Assembly (NCBI GenBank): GCA_023614405.1
Contig: CM042696.1
Coordinates: forward strand, 337,271,211-337,335,210
Length of the DNA: 64,000 nucleotides
From: Avena insularis
Lineage: Eukaryota > Streptophyta > Magnoliopsida > Poales > Poaceae
Reading direction: 5' to 3'
Positions 14,200-29,306 of the stretch are shown one piece after another. Both the position numbers and the translations under genes were made by a program. Numbering within the stretch: the stretch's first letter is position 1; each line of letters starts with the position of its first letter. The notes under the pieces are model-generated. The model did not search any database, had not been told where the DNA came from, and saw only the letters and a program-made list of their open reading frames with translations.

Positions 14200-16320
14200 T
14201 CATTGGATGTGTGTTCTTCTCATCAACCACACCTAGTGTCATTGGATGTCTGTTCCTCCAAACAAAACATATAAGGATCCATAAGTGTCATTGCATGTAT
14301 ATTCTTTTCATGAACCACACCCAGTGTCATTGCATGTATGTTCTTCTAAACAAACCACATAAGTCATTGCATGTCTATTCTTTTCATGAACCACACCTAG
14401 TGTCATTGCATGTGTGTTCCTCTAGACAAACCACATAAGGATCCACCAGTGTCATGGCATGTATGTTCTTTTCATGAACAACACCAAGTGTCATTGCATG
14501 TCTGTTCTTCTAAGCAAACCACATAAGTCATTATATGTCTGTTCTTTTCATGAACCACACCCGGTGTCATTGCATTTGTGTTCCTCTAGACAAACCACAT
14601 AAGGATCCACCAGTGTGACTACATGTCTGTTATTTTCATGAACCACATAAGGATCAACTAGTTACATTGGATGTGTGTTCTTCTCATGAACCATACATGG
14701 ATCCACCAGTATCATTGCATGTCTGTTCTTTTCATGAACCACGGCTAGAGTCATTGCATGTCTGTTACTTCCATAAACCACATATGGATCCACCGGTGTC
14801 ATTGCATGTCTTTTCTTTTCATGGACCACACCCAGTGTCATTACATGTAAGTTCTTTTCATGAATCACATAAGGATCCACCAGTGTTATTGCATGTCTGT
14901 TCTTTTCATGAACCAAACCCAGTGTCATTGCATGTGTGTTCCTCTAGACAAACCACATAAGGATCCATCGGTGTTACTGCATGTCTGTTCTTTTCATGAA
15001 CCACATAAGGATCCACCAGTGTCATTGGATGTGTGTTCTTCTCATGAACCACACATGGATCCACCAATGTCATTGCATGTCTATTCTTTTCATGAACCAC
15101 AGCTATAGTCATTGCATGTCTGTTACTTCCATAAACCACACATGCATCCACCGGTGTCATTGAATGTCTGTTCTTTTCATGAACCACACCCAGTGTCATT
15201 GCATGTCTATTCTTTTCATGAACCACATAAGGATCCACCAGTGTCATTGCATGTCTGTTCTTGCCACAAACAACATAAGGATCCACCAGTGTCATTGCAT
15301 GTCTGTTCTTTTCATGAACCACACCCAGTGTCATTGCATGTGTGTTCCTCTAGACAAACCACATAAGGATCCACCGGTGTCACTGCATGTCTGTTCTTTT
15401 CACGAACCACATAAGGATCCACCAGTGACATTAGATGTGTGTTCTTTTCATGAACCACACCCAGTGTGATTGCATGTCTGTTCCTCTAAACAAACCACAT
15501 AAGGATCCACCAGTGTGACTACATGTCTGTTCTTTTCATGAACCACATCAGGATCAACCAGTGTCATTGGATGTGTGTTCTTCTCATGAACCATACATGG
15601 ATCCACCAGTATCATTGCATGTCTGTTCTTTTCATGAACCATGGCTAGAGTCATTGCATCATTACTTCCATAAACCACATATGGATCCACCGTGTCATTG
15701 CATGATTTCTTTTCATGAACCACAACCAGTGTCATTTCATGTCAGTTCTTTTCATGAATCACATAAGGATCCACCAGTATTATTGCATGTCTGTTCTTTT
15801 CATGAACCAAACCCAGTGTCATTGCATGTGTGTTCCTCTAGACAAACCACATAAGGATCCATCAGTGTTACTGCATGTCTGTTCTTTTCATGAACCACAT
15901 AAGGATCCACCAGTGTCATTGGATGTGTGTTCTTCTCATGAACCACACATGGATCCACCAATGTCATTGCATGTCTGTTCTTTTCATGAACCACAGCTAT
16001 AGTCATTGCATATCTGTTACTTCCATAAACCACACATGCATCCACCGGTGTCATTGAATGTCTGTTCTTTTCATGAACCACACCAGTGTCATTGCATGTC
16101 TATTCTTTTCATGAACCACATAAGGATCCACTAGTGTCATTGCATGTCTGTTCTTCTCACAAACCACATAAGGATCCACCAGTGTCATTGCATGTCTGTT
16201 CTTTTCATGAACCACACCCAGTGTCATTGCATGTGTGTTCCTCTAGACAAACCACATAAGGATCCACCGGTGTCACTCCATGTCTGTTCTTTTCATGAAC
16301 CACATAAGGATCCATCAGTG
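14200..16320 (+). repeat. 2121-bp tandem segment, copy 1
   Basis: It matches 16321-18447 at an offset of 2121, changing to 2127 after small losses in this copy near 15660-15710. Shared rare variants include the tctgttcctccaaacaaaac unit, the aactagttacattgg unit and the ttgccacaaacaac unit. Confidence 0.85.
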
Positions 16321-18447
16321 TCATTGGATGTGTGTTCTTCTCATGAACCACACCTAGTGTCATTGGATGTCTGTTCCTCCAAACAAAACACATAAGGATC
16401 CATAAGTGTCATTGCATGTCTATTGTTTTCATGAACAACACCCAGTGTCATTGCATGTATGTTCTTCTAAACAAACCACATAAGTCATTGCATGTCTATT
16501 CTTTTCATGAACCACACCTAGTGTCATTGCATGTGTGTTCCTCTAGACAAACCACATAAGGATCCACCAGTGTCATGGCATGTATGTTCTTTTCATGAAC
16601 AACACCAAGTGTCATTGCATGTCTGTTCTTCTAAGCAAACCACATAAGTCATTATATGTCTGTTCTTTTCATGAACCACACCCGGTGTCATTGCATTTGT
16701 GTTCCTCTAGACAAACCACATAAGGATCCACCAGTGTGACTACATGTCTGTTATTTTCATGAACCACATAAGGATCAACTAGTTACATTGGATGTGTGTT
16801 CTTCTCATGAACCATACATGGATCCACCAGTATCATTGCATGTCTGTTCTTTTCATGAACCACGGCTAGAGTCATTGCATGTCTGTTACTTCCATAAACC
16901 ACATATGGATCCACCGGTGTCATTGCATGTCTTTTCTTTTCATGGACCACACCCAGTGTCATTACATGTCAGTTCTTTTCATGAATCACATAAGGATCCA
17001 CCAGTGTTATTGCATGTCTGTTCTTTTCATGAACCAAACCCAGTGTCATTGCATGTGTGTTCCTCTAGACAAACCACATAAGGATCCATCGGTGTTACTG
17101 CATGTCTGTTCTTTTCATGAACCACATAAGGATCCACCAGTGTCATTGGATGTGTGTTCTTCTCATGAACCACACATGGATCCACCAATGTCATTGCATG
17201 TCTATTCTTTTCATGAACCACAGCTATAGTCATTGCATGTCTGTTACTTCCATAAACCACACATGCATCCACCGGTGTCATTGAATGTCTGTTCTTTTCA
17301 TGAACCACACCCAGTGTCATTGCATGTCTATTCTTTTCATGAACCACATAAGGATCCACCAGTGTCATTGCATGTCTGTTCTTGCCACAAACAACATAAG
17401 GATCCACCAGTGTCATTGCATGTCTGTTCTTTTCATGAACCACACCCAGTGTCATTGCATGTGTGTTCCTCTAGACAAACCACATAAGGATCCACCGGTG
17501 TCACTGCATGTCTGTTCTTTTCACGAACCACATAAGGATCCACCAGTGACATTAGATGTGTGTTCTTTTCATGAACCACACCCAGTGTGATTGCATGTCT
17601 GTTCCTCTAAACAAACCACATAAGGATCCACCAGTGTGACTACATGTCTGTTCTTTTCATGAACCACATCAGGATCAACCAGTGTCATTGGATGTGTGTT
17701 CTTCTCATGAACCATACATGGATCCACCAGTATCATTGCATGTCTGTTCTTTTCATGAACCATGGCTAGAGTCATTGCATGTCTGTTACTTCCATAAACC
17801 ACATATGGATCCACCGGTGTTATTGCATGACTGTTCTTTTCATGAACCACACCAAGTGTCATTACATGTCAGTTCTTTTCATGAATCACATAAGGATCCA
17901 CTAGTGTTATTGCATGTCTGTTCTTTTCATGAACCAAACCCAGTGTCATTGCATGTGTGTTCCTCTAGACAAACCACATAAGGATCCATCAGTGTTACTG
18001 CATGTCTGTTCTTTTCATGAACCACATAAGGATCCACCAGTGTCATTGGATGTGTGTTCTTCTCATGAACCACACATGGATCCACCAATGTCATTGCATG
18101 TCTATTCTTTTCATGAACCACATCTATAGTCATTGCATATCTGTTACTTCCATAAACCACACATGCATCCACCGGTGTCATTGAATGTCTGTTCTTTTCA
18201 TGAACCACACCAGTGTCATTGCATGTCTATTCTTTTCATGAACCACATAAGGATCCACTAGTGTCATTGCATGTCTGTTCTTCTCACAAACCACATAAGG
18301 ATCCACCAGTGTCATTGCATGTCTGTTCTTTTCATGAACCACACCCAGTGTCATTGCATGTGTGTTCCTCTAGACAAACCACATAAGGATCCACCGGTGT
18401 CACTGCATGTCTATTCTTTTCACGAACCACATAAGGATCCACCAGTG
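16321..18447 (+). repeat. 2121-bp tandem segment, copy 2
   Basis: This is the direct tandem partner of 14200-16320. Its right half is also part of the left copy of the 3298-bp duplication, which shows that the duplications are nested. Confidence 0.85.
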
Positions 18448-20638
18448 ACATTAGATGTGTGTTCTTTTCATGAACCACACCCAGTGTGATTGCATGTCTG
18501 TTCCTCTAAACAAAGCACATAATGATCCACCAGTGTCATTGCATGTACATTCTTTTCGTAAACCACACCCAGTGTCATTGCATGTGTGTTCTTCTAAACA
18601 AACCACATAAGTCATTGCATGTCTGTTCTTTTCATGAACCATACCCGATGTCATTGCATGTTTGTTCCTCTAGACAAACCACACATGGATCCACCAGTGT
18701 CATTGCATGTCTGTTCTTTTCATGAACCACACATGGATCCACCAGTGTCATTGCATGTATGTTCTTTTCATGAACCACATCTAGAGTCATTGCATGTCTG
18801 TTAATTCGATAAACCACACATGGATCCACCGGTGTCATTGCATGTCTGTTCTTGTCATGAACCACACCTAGTATCATTACATGTCAGTTCTTTTCATGAA
18901 CCACATAAGGATCCACCAGTGTCATTGCATGTCTGTTCTTTTCATGAATCACATAAGGATCCACCAGTGTCATTGCATGTCTGTTCTTTTCATGAACCAA
19001 ACCCAGTGTCATAGCATGTGTGTTCCTCTAGACAAACCACATAAGGATCCACCGGTGTCACTGCATGTCTGTTCTTTATATGAACCACATAAGGATCGAC
19101 CCGTGTCATTGGATGTGTGTTCTTCTCATGAACCACACCCAGTGTCATTGCATCTCTATTCCTCTAAACAAACCACATAAGGATCCATCAGTGTTATTGC
19201 ATGTCTGTTCTTTTGATGAACCACAACCAGTGTTATTGCATGTGTGTTCTTCTAAACAAAACACATAATTAATTGCATGTCTATTATTTTCATGAACCAC
19301 ACCCAGTGTCATTGCATGTGTTTTCCTCTAGACACACCACATAAGGATACACCAGTGTCATTGGATGTGTGTTCTTTTCATGAACCACACCCAGTGTCAT
19401 TGCATGTGTGTTCTTCTAAACAAACCACATAAGTCGTTGCATGTCTGTTCTTTTCATGAACCATACCCGGTGTCATTGCATGTGTGTTCCTCTAGACAAA
19501 CCACATAAGGATCCACCGGTGTCACTGCATGTCTGTTCTTTTCATGAACCACACATGGATCCACTAGTGTCATTGCATGTCTGTTCTTTTCATGAACCAC
19601 AGCTAGAGTCATTGCATGTCTGTTACTTCGATAAACCACACATGGATCTACCGGTGTCATTGCATGTCTGTTCTTGTCATGAACCACACCTAGTGTCATT
19701 ACATGTCATTTCTTTTCATGAACCACATAAGGATCCACAAGTGTCATTGCATGTCTATTCTTTTCATGAATCACATAAGGATCCACCAGTGCCATTGCAT
19801 GTCTGTTCTTTTCATGGACCAAACCTAGTGTCATTGCATGTGTGTTCCTCTAGACAAACCACATAAGGATCCACCGGTGTCACTGCATGTCTGTTCTTTT
19901 TATGAACCACATAAGGATCCACCAGTGTCATTGGATGTGTGTTCTTCTCATGAACCACACCTAGTGTCTTTGCATGTATGTTCCGCTAAACAAACCACAT
20001 AAGGATCCATCAGTGTCATTGCATGTCTGCTCTTTTCATGAACCACACCCAGTGTCATTGCATGTGTGTTCTTCTAAACAAACCACATAAGTCATTGCGT
20101 GTCTATTCTTTTCATGAACCACACCCAGTGTCATTGCATGTGTGTTCCTCTAGACAAACCACATAAGGATACACCAGTGTCATTGGATGTGTGCTCTTTT
20201 CATGATCCACACCCAGTTTGATTGCATGAGTTTTCCTCTAAACAAACCACGTAAGGATCCACCAGTGTCATTGCATGTCTATTCTTTTCATGAACCACAC
20301 CTACTGTCATTGCATGTGTGTTCTTCTAAACAAACCACATAAGTCATTGTATGTTTGTTCTTTTCATGAACCACACCTGGTGTCATTGCATTTGTGTTCC
20401 TCTAGACAAACCGCATAAGGATCCACAAGTGTCACTGCATGTCTGTTCTTTTCATGAACCACATAAGGATCCACTAGTGTCATTGGATGTGTGTTCTTCT
20501 CATGAACCACACATGAATCCACCAGTGTCATTGCATGTCTGTTCTTTTCATGAACCACAGCTAGAGTCACTGCATGTCTGTTACTTCCATAAACAACATA
20601 TGGATCCATCGGTGTCATTGCATCTCTGTTCTTTTCAT
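17341..20638 (+). repeat. 3298-bp tandem segment, copy 1
   Basis: It matches 20639-23932 at offsets of 3298 and then 3294. Shared singular variants include ttgccacaaacaacataagg (17382 and 20680), the gttccgctaaac unit, tgctcttttcatgatcc and aaccgcataagg. The junction near 20638 joins a monomer from the end of the segment to one from its start. Confidence 0.88.
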
Positions 20639-23600
20639 GAACCACATAAGGATCCACCAGTGTCATTGCATGTCTGTTCTTGCCACAAACAACATAAGGA
20701 TCCACCAGTGTCATTGCATGTCTGTTCTTTTCATGAACCACACCCAGTGTCATTGCATGTGTGTTCCTCTAGACAAACCACATAAGGATCCACCGGTGTC
20801 ACTGCATGTCTGTTCTTTTCACGAACCACATAAGGATCCACCAGTGACATTAGATGTGTGTTCTTTTCATGAACCACACCCAGTGTGATTGCATGTCTGT
20901 TCCTCTAAAAAAACCACATAAGGATCCACCAGTGTGACTACATGTCTGTTCTTTTCATGAACCACATCAGGATCAACCAGTGTCATTGGATGTGTGTTCT
21001 TCTCATGAACCATACATGGATCCACCAGTATCATTGCATGTCTGTTCTTTTCATGAACCATGGCTAGAGTCATTGCATGTCTGTTACTTCCATAAACCAC
21101 ATATGGATCCACCGGTGTCATTGCATGACTGTTCTTTTCATGAACCACACCCAGTGTCATTACATGTCAGTTCTTTTCATGAATCACATAAGGATCCACC
21201 AGTGTTATTGCATGTCTGTTCTTTTCATGAACCAAACCCAGTGTCATTGCATGTGTGTTCCTCTAGACAAACCACATAAGGATCCATCAGTGTTACTGCA
21301 TGTCTGTTCTTTTCATGAACCACATAAGGATCCACCAGTGTCATTGGATGTGTGTTCTTCTCATGAACCACACATGGATCCACCAATGTCATTGCATGTC
21401 TGTTCTTTTCATGAACCACAGCTATAGTCATTGCATATCTGTTACTTCCATAAACCACACATGCATCCACCGGTGTCATTGAATGTCTGTTCTTTTCATG
21501 AACCACACCAGTGTCATTGCATGTCTATTCTTTTCATGAACCACATAAGGATCCACTAGTGTCATTGCATGTCTGTTCTTCTCACAAACCACATAAGGAT
21601 CCACCAGTGTCATTGCATGTCTGTTCTTTTCATGAACCACACCCAGTGTCATTGCATGTGTGTTCCTCTAGACAAACCACATAAGGATCCACCGGTGTCA
21701 CTCCATGTCTGTTCTTTTCATGAACCACATAAGGATCCACCAGTGACATTAGATGTGTGTTCTTTTCATGAACCACACCCAGTGTGATTGGATGTCTGTT
21801 CCTCTAAACAAAGCACATAATGATCCACCAGTGTCATTGCATGTCTGTTCTTTTCAGAAACCACACCCAGTGTCATTGCATGTGTGTTCTTCTAAACAAA
21901 CCACATAAGTCATTGCATGTCTGTTCTTTTCATGAACCATACCCGATGTCATTGCATGTTTGTTCCTCTAGACAAACCACACATGGATCCACCAGTGTCA
22001 TTGCATGTCTGTTCTTTTCATGAACCACACATGGATCCACCAGTGTCATTGCATGTATGTTCTTTTCATGAACCACAGCTAGAGTCATTGCATGTCTGTT
22101 ACTTCGATAAACCACACATGGATCCACCGGTGTCATTGCATGTCTGTTCTTGTCATGAACCACACCTAGTATCATTACATGTCAGTTCTTTTCATGAACC
22201 ACATAAGGATCCACCAGTGTCATTGCATGTCTGTTCTTTTCATGAATCACATAAGGATCCACCAGTGTCATTGCATGTCATTCTTTTCATGAACCAAACC
22301 CAGTGTCATAGCATGTGTTCCTCTAGACAAACCACATAAGGATCCACCGGTGTCACTGCATGTCTGTTCTTTATATGAACCACATAAGGATCGACCCGTG
22401 TCATTGGATGTGTGTTCTTCTCATGAACCACATCCAGTGTCATTGCATCTCTATTCCTCTAAACAAACCACATAAGGATCCATCAGTGTTATTGCATATG
22501 TCTCTTTTTTGATGAACCTGACAGTGTCATTGCATGTGTGTTCTTCTAAACAAAACACATAATTAATTGCATGTCTATTATTTTCATGAACCACACCCAG
22601 TGTCATTGCATGTGTATTCCTCTAGACACACCACATAAGGATACACCAGTGTCATTGGATGTGTGTTCTTTTCATGAACCACACCCAGTGTCATTGCATG
22701 TGTGTTCTTCTAAACAAACCACATAAGTCGTTGCATGTACATTCTTTTCATGAACCATACCCGGTGTCATTGCATGTGTGTTCCTCTAGACAAACCACAT
22801 AAGGATCCACCGGTGTCACTGCATGTCTGTTCTTTTCATGAACCACACATGGATCCACTAGTGTCATTGCATGTCTGTTCTTTTCATGAACCACAGCTAG
22901 AGTCATTGCATGTCTGTTACTTCGATAAACCACACATGGATCTACCGGTGTCATTGCATGTCTGTTCTTGTCATGAACCACACCTAGTGTCATTACATGT
23001 CATTTCTTTTCATGAACCACATAAGGATCCACAAGTGTCATTGCATGTCTGTTCTTTTCATGAATCACATAAGGATCCACCAGTGCCATTGCATGTCTGT
23101 TCTTTTCATGGACCAAACCTAGTGTCATTGCATGTGTGTTGCTCTAGACAAACCACATAAGGATCCACCGGTGTCACTGCATGTCTGTTCTTTTTATGAA
23201 CCACATAAGGATCCACCAGTGTCATTGGATGTGTGTTCTTCTCATGAACCACACCTAGTGTCTTTGCATGTATGTTCCGCTAAACAAACCACATAAGGAT
23301 CCATCAGTGTCATTGCATGTCTGCTCTTTTCATGAACCACACCCAGTGTCATTGCATGTGTGTTCTTCTAAACAAACCACATAAGTCATTGCGTGTCTAT
23401 TCTTTTCATGAACCACACCCAGTGTCATTGCATGTGTGTTCCTCTAGACAAACCACATAAGGATACACCAGTGTCATTGGATGTGTGCTCTTTTCATGAT
23501 CCACACCCAGTTTGATTGCATGAGTTTTCCTCTAAACAAACCACGTAAGGATCCACCAGTGTCATTGCATGTCTATTCTTTTCATGAACCACACCTACTG

Positions 23601-23932
23601 TCATTGCATGTGTGTTCTTCTAAACAAACCACATAAGTCATTGTATGTTTGTTCTTTTCATGAACCACACCTGGTGTCATTGCATTTGTGTTCCTCTAGA
23701 CAAACCGCATAAGGATCCACCAGTGTCACTGCATGTCTGTTCTTTTCATGAACCACATAAGGATCCACTAGTGTCATTGGATGTGTGTTCTTCTCATGAA
23801 CCACACATGAATCCACCAGTGTCATTGCATGTCTGTTCTTTTCATGAACCACAGCTAGAGTCACTGCATGTCTGTTACTTCCATAAACAACATATGGATC
23901 CATCGGTGTCATTGCATCTCTGTTCTTTTCAT
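20639..23932 (+). repeat. 3298-bp tandem segment, copy 2
   Basis: This is the tandem partner of 17341-20638 and the largest clear segmental unit in the array. It carries private losses near 22280-22320 and 22500-22520. Confidence 0.88.
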
Positions 23933-23999
23933 GAACCACACCCAGTATCATTACATGTCAGTTCTTTTCATGAATCACAAAAGGATCCACCAGTGTCAT

Positions 24000-26125
24000 T
24001 CCATGTATGTTCTTTTCATGAACCAAACCCAGTGTCATTGCATGTGTGTTCCTCTAGACAAACCACATAAGGATCCACCGGTGTTAATGCATGTATGTTC
24101 TTTTCATGAACCACATAAGGATCCATGAGTGTCATTGGATGTGTGTTCTTCTCATGACCCACACATGGATCCACCAGTGTCATTGCATGTCTGTTATTTT
24201 CATGAACCACAGCTATAGTTATTGCCTGTCTGTTACTTCCATAAACAACACATGGATCCACGGGTGTCATTGCATGTCTGTTCTTTTCATGAACCACACC
24301 CAGTTTCATTGCATGTCTGTTCTTTTCATGAACCACATAAGGATCCACCAGTGTCATTGCATGTCTGTTCTTCTCACAAACCACATAAGGATCCACAAGT
24401 GTCATTGCATGTCTGTTCTTTTCATGAACCACACCAGTGTCATTGCATGTGTGTTCCTCTAGACAAACCACATAAGGATCCACCGGTGTCACTGCATGTC
24501 TGTTCTTTTCACGAACCACATAAGGATCCACCAGTGACATTGGATGTGTGTTCTTTTCATGACCACACCTAGTGTGATTGCATGTCTGTTCCTCTAAACA
24601 AACCACATAAGGATCCACCAGTGTCATTGCATGTCTGTTCTTTTCATGAACCACACATGGATCCACTAGTGTCATTGCATGTCTGTTCTTTTCATGAACC
24701 ACAACTAGAGTCATTGCATGTCTGTTACTTCGATAAACCACACATGGATCCACCGGTGTCATTGCATGTCTGTTCTTGTCATGAACCACACCTAGTGTCA
24801 TTACATGTCAGTTCTTTTCATGAACCACATAAGGATCCACCAGTGTCATTGCATGTCTGTTCTTTTCATGAATCACATAAGGATCCACCAGTGTCATTAC
24901 ATGTCTGTTCTTTTCATGAACCAAACCCAGTGTCATTGCATGTGTGTTCCTCTAGACAAACCACATAACGATCCACCGGTGTCACTGCGTGTCTATTCTT
25001 TTCATGAACCACATAGGGATCCACCAGTGTCATTGGATGTGTGTTCTTCTCATGAACCACACCCAGTGTCATTGCATGTCTGTTACTCTAAACAAACCAC
25101 ATAAGGAACCATCAGTGTCATTGCATGTCTGTTCTTTTCATGAACCACACCTATTGTCGTTGCATGTGTGTTCTTCTAAACAAACCACATAAGTCATTGC
25201 AAGTCTATTCTTTTCATGAACCACACCTAGTGTCATTGCATGTGTGTTCCTCTAGACAAACCACATAAGGATCCACTAGTGTCATTGCATGTATGTTCTT
25301 TTCATGAACCACACCAAGTGTCATTGCATGTCTGTTCTTCTAAACAAACCACATAAGTCATTGCATGTCTGTTCTTTTCATGAACCACACCCGGTGTCAT
25401 TGCATTTGTGTTCCTCTAGACAAACCACATAAGGATCCACCAGTGTGAATGCATGTTTGTTCTTTTCATGAACCACATAAGGATCCACCAGTGTCATTGG
25501 ATGTGTGTTCTTCTCATGAACCATACATGGTTCCACCAGTATCATTGCATGTCTGTTCTTTTCATGAACCACGGCTAGGGTCATTGCATGTCTGTTACTT
25601 CCATAAACCACATATGGATCCACCGGTGTCATTGCATGTCTGTTCTTTTCATGGACCACACCCAGTGTCATTACATGTCAGTTCTTGTCATGAATCACAT
25701 AAGGATCCACCAGTGTCATTGCATGTCTGTTCTTTTCATGAACCAAATCCAGTGTCATTGCATGTGTGTTCCTCTAGACAAACCACATAAGGATCCACCG
25801 GTGTTACTGCATGTCTGTTCTTTTCATGAACCACATAAGGATCCACCAGTGTCATTGGATGTGTGTTCTTCTCATGAACCACACATGGATCCACCAGTGT
25901 CATTGCATGTCTGTTCTTTTCATGAACCACAGCTATAGTCATTCCATGTCTGTTACTTCCATAAACCACACATGGATCCACCAGTGTCATTGCATCTATG
26001 TTCTTTTCATGAACCACACCCAGTGTCATTGTATGTCTGTTCTATTCATGAACCACATAAGGATCCACCAGTGTCATTGCATGTCTGTTCTTCTCACAAA
26101 CCACATAAGGATCCACCAGTGTCAT
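24000..26125 (+). repeat. ~2.1-kb tandem segment, copy 1
   Basis: It matches 26126-28166. The offset is 2126 at the left end and 2040-2041 further right, because this copy has about 87 bp (one 48-mer plus one 39-mer, about 24180-24260) that copy 2 lacks. Shared variants include aacatagggatcc, attgcaagtctattc and the ttcttgtcatgaatcac unit. Confidence 0.83.
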
Positions 26126-28166
26126 TGCATGTCTGTTCTTTTCATGAACCAAACCCAGTGTCATTGCATGTGTGTTCCTCTAGACAAACCACATAAGGAT
26201 CCACCGGTGTTACTGCATGTATGTTCTTTTCATGAACCACATAAGGATCCATGAGTGTCATTGGATGTGTGTTCTTCTCATGACCCACACATGGATCCAC
26301 CAGTGTCATTGCATGTCTGTTCTTTTCATGAACCACACCCAGTGTCATTGCATGTCTGTTCTTTTCATGAACCACATAAGGATCCACCAGTGTCATTGCA
26401 TGTCTGTTCTTCTCACAAACCACATAAGGATCCACCAGTGTCATTGCATGTCTGTTCTTTTCATGAACCACACCCAGTGTCATTGCATGTGTGTTCCTCT
26501 AGACAAACCACATAAGGATCCACCGGTGTCACTGCATGTCTGTTCTTTTCACGAACCACATAAGGATCCACTAGTGACATTGGATGTGTGTTCTTTTCAT
26601 GAACCACACCCAGTGTGATTGCATGTTTGTTCCTCTAAACAAACCACATAAGGATCCACCAGTGTCATTGCATGTCTGTTCTTTTCATGAACCACACATG
26701 GATCCACTAGTGTCATTGCATGTCTGTTCTTTGCATGAACCACATCTAGAGTCATTGCATGTCTGTTACTTCGATAAACCACACATGGATCCACCGGTGT
26801 CATTGCATGTCTGTTCTTGTCATGAACCACACCTAGTGTCATTTCATGTCAGTTCTTTTCATGAACCACATAAGGATCCACCAGTGTCATGGCATGTCTG
26901 TTCTTTTCATGAATCACATAAGGATCCACCAGTGTCATTACATGTCTGTTCTTTTCATGAACCAAACCCAGTGTCATTGCATGTGTGTTCCTCTAGACAA
27001 ACCACATAACGATCCACCAGTGTCACTGCGTGTCTATTCTTTTCATGAACCACATAGGGATCCACCAGTGTCATTGGATGTGTGTTCTTCTCATGAACGA
27101 CACCCAGTGTCATTGCATGTCTGTTTCTCTAAACAAACCACATAAGGATCCATCAGTGTTATTGCATGTCTGTTCTTTTCATGAACCACACCCAGTGTCG
27201 TTGCATGTGTGTTCTTCTAAACAAACCACATAAGTCATTGCAAGTCTATTCTTTTCATGAACCACACCTAGTGTCATTGCATGTGTGTTCCTCTAGACAA
27301 ACCACATAAGGATCCACCAGTGTCATTGCATGTATGTTCTTTTCATGAACCACACCAAGTGTCATTGCATGTTTGTTCTTCTAAACAAACCACATAAGTC
27401 ATTGCATGTCTGTTCTTTTCATGAACCACACCCGGTGTCATTGCATTTGTGTTCCTCTAGACAAACCACATAAGGATCCACCAGTGTGACTGCATGTCTG
27501 TTCTTTTCATGAACCACATAAGGATCCACCAGTGTCATTGGACGTGTGTTCTTCTCCTGAACCATACATGGATCCACCAGTATCATTGCATGTCTGTTCT
27601 TTTCATGAACCACGGCTAGGGTCATTGCATGTCTATTACTTCCATAAACCACATATGGATCCACCGGTTTCATTGCATGTCTGTTCTTTTCATGGACCAC
27701 ACCCAGTGTCATTACATGGCAGTTCTTGTCATGAATCACATAAGGATCCACCAGTGTCATTGCATGTCTGTTCTTTTCATGAACCAAATCCAGTGTCATT
27801 GCATGTGTGTTCCTCTAGACAAACCACATAAGGATCCACCGGTGTTACTGCATGTCTGTTCTTTTCATGAACCACATAAGGATCCACCAGTGTCATTGGA
27901 TGTGTGTTCTTCTCATGAACCACACATGGATCCACCAGTGTCATTGCATGTCTGTTCTTTTCATGAACCACAGCTATAGTCATTCCATGTCTGTTACTTC
28001 CATAAACCACACATGGATCCACCAGTGTCATTGCATCTATGTTCTTTTCATGAACCACACCTAGTGTCATTGTATGTCTGTTCTTTTCATGAACCACATA
28101 AGGATCCACCAGTGTCATTGCATGTCTGTTCTTCTCAGAAACCACATAAGGATCCACCAGTGTCAT
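26126..28166 (+). repeat. ~2.1-kb tandem segment, copy 2
   Basis: This is the tandem partner of 24000-26125, shorter by two whole monomers. That pattern is expected from unequal exchange in register with the monomers. Confidence 0.83.
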
Positions 28167-29306
28167 TGCATGTCTGTTCTTTTCATGAACCACACCCAGT
28201 GTCATTGCATGTGTGTTCCTCTAGACAAACCACATAAGGATCCATCGGTGTCACTGCATGTCTGTTCTTTTCATGAACCACATAAGCATCCACCAGTGTC
28301 ATTGGATGTGTGTTCTTTTCATGAACCACACCTAGTGTGATTGCATGTCTGTTCCTCTAAACAAACCACATAATGGTCCACCAGTGTCATTGTATGTCTG
28401 TTCTTTTCATGAACCACACCCAGTGTAATTGCATGTGTGTTCTTCCAAACAAACCACATTAGTCATTGCATGTCTGTTCTTTTCATGAACCATACCCAGT
28501 GTCATTGCATGTGTGTTCCTCTAGACAAACCACATAAGGATCCACCGGTGTCACTGCATGTCTGTTCTTTTCATAAACCACACATGGATCCACCAATGTC
28601 ATTGCATGTCTGTTCTTTTCATGAACCACATCTAGAGTCATTGCATGTCTTTTACTTCGATAAACCAGACATGGATCCACCAGTATCATTGCATGTCTGT
28701 TCTTTTCATGAACCACAACTAGAGTCATTGCATTTCTGTTACTTCCATAAACCACATATGGATCCACCGGTGTCATTGCATGTCTATTCTTTTCATGAAC
28801 CACACCCAGTGTCATTACATGTCAGTTCTTTTCATGAATCACATAAGGATCCACTAGTGTCATTGCATGTCTGTTCTTTTCATGAACCAAACCCAGTGTC
28901 ATTGCATGTGTGTTCCTCTAGACAAACCACATACGGATCCACCGGTGTTACTGCATGTTTGTTCTTTTCATGAACCACATAAGGATCCACCGGTGTCATT
29001 GGATGTGTGTTCTTCTCATGAACCACACATGGATCCACCAGTGTCATTGCATGTATGTTCTTTTCATGAACCACAGCTATAGTCATTGCATGTCTGTTAC
29101 ATCCATAAACCACACATGGATCCACCGGTGTCATTGCATGTATGTTCTTTTCATGAACCACACCCAGTGTCATTGCATGTCTGTTCTTTTCATGAACCAC
29201 ATAAGGATCCACCAGTGTCATTGCATGTCTGTTCATCTCACAAACCACATATGGATCAACCAGTGTCATTGCATGTCTGTTCTTTTCATGAACCACACCC
29301 AGTGTC
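28030..29306 (+). repeat. 1277-bp tandem segment, copy 1
   Basis: It matches 29307-30583 at a constant offset of 1277 with very few differences seen by eye, so it is one of the youngest-looking duplications. Shared markers include the gttcttccaaacaaacc unit, the gataaaccagacatgg unit and the catatggatcaaccag unit. Confidence 0.88.
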
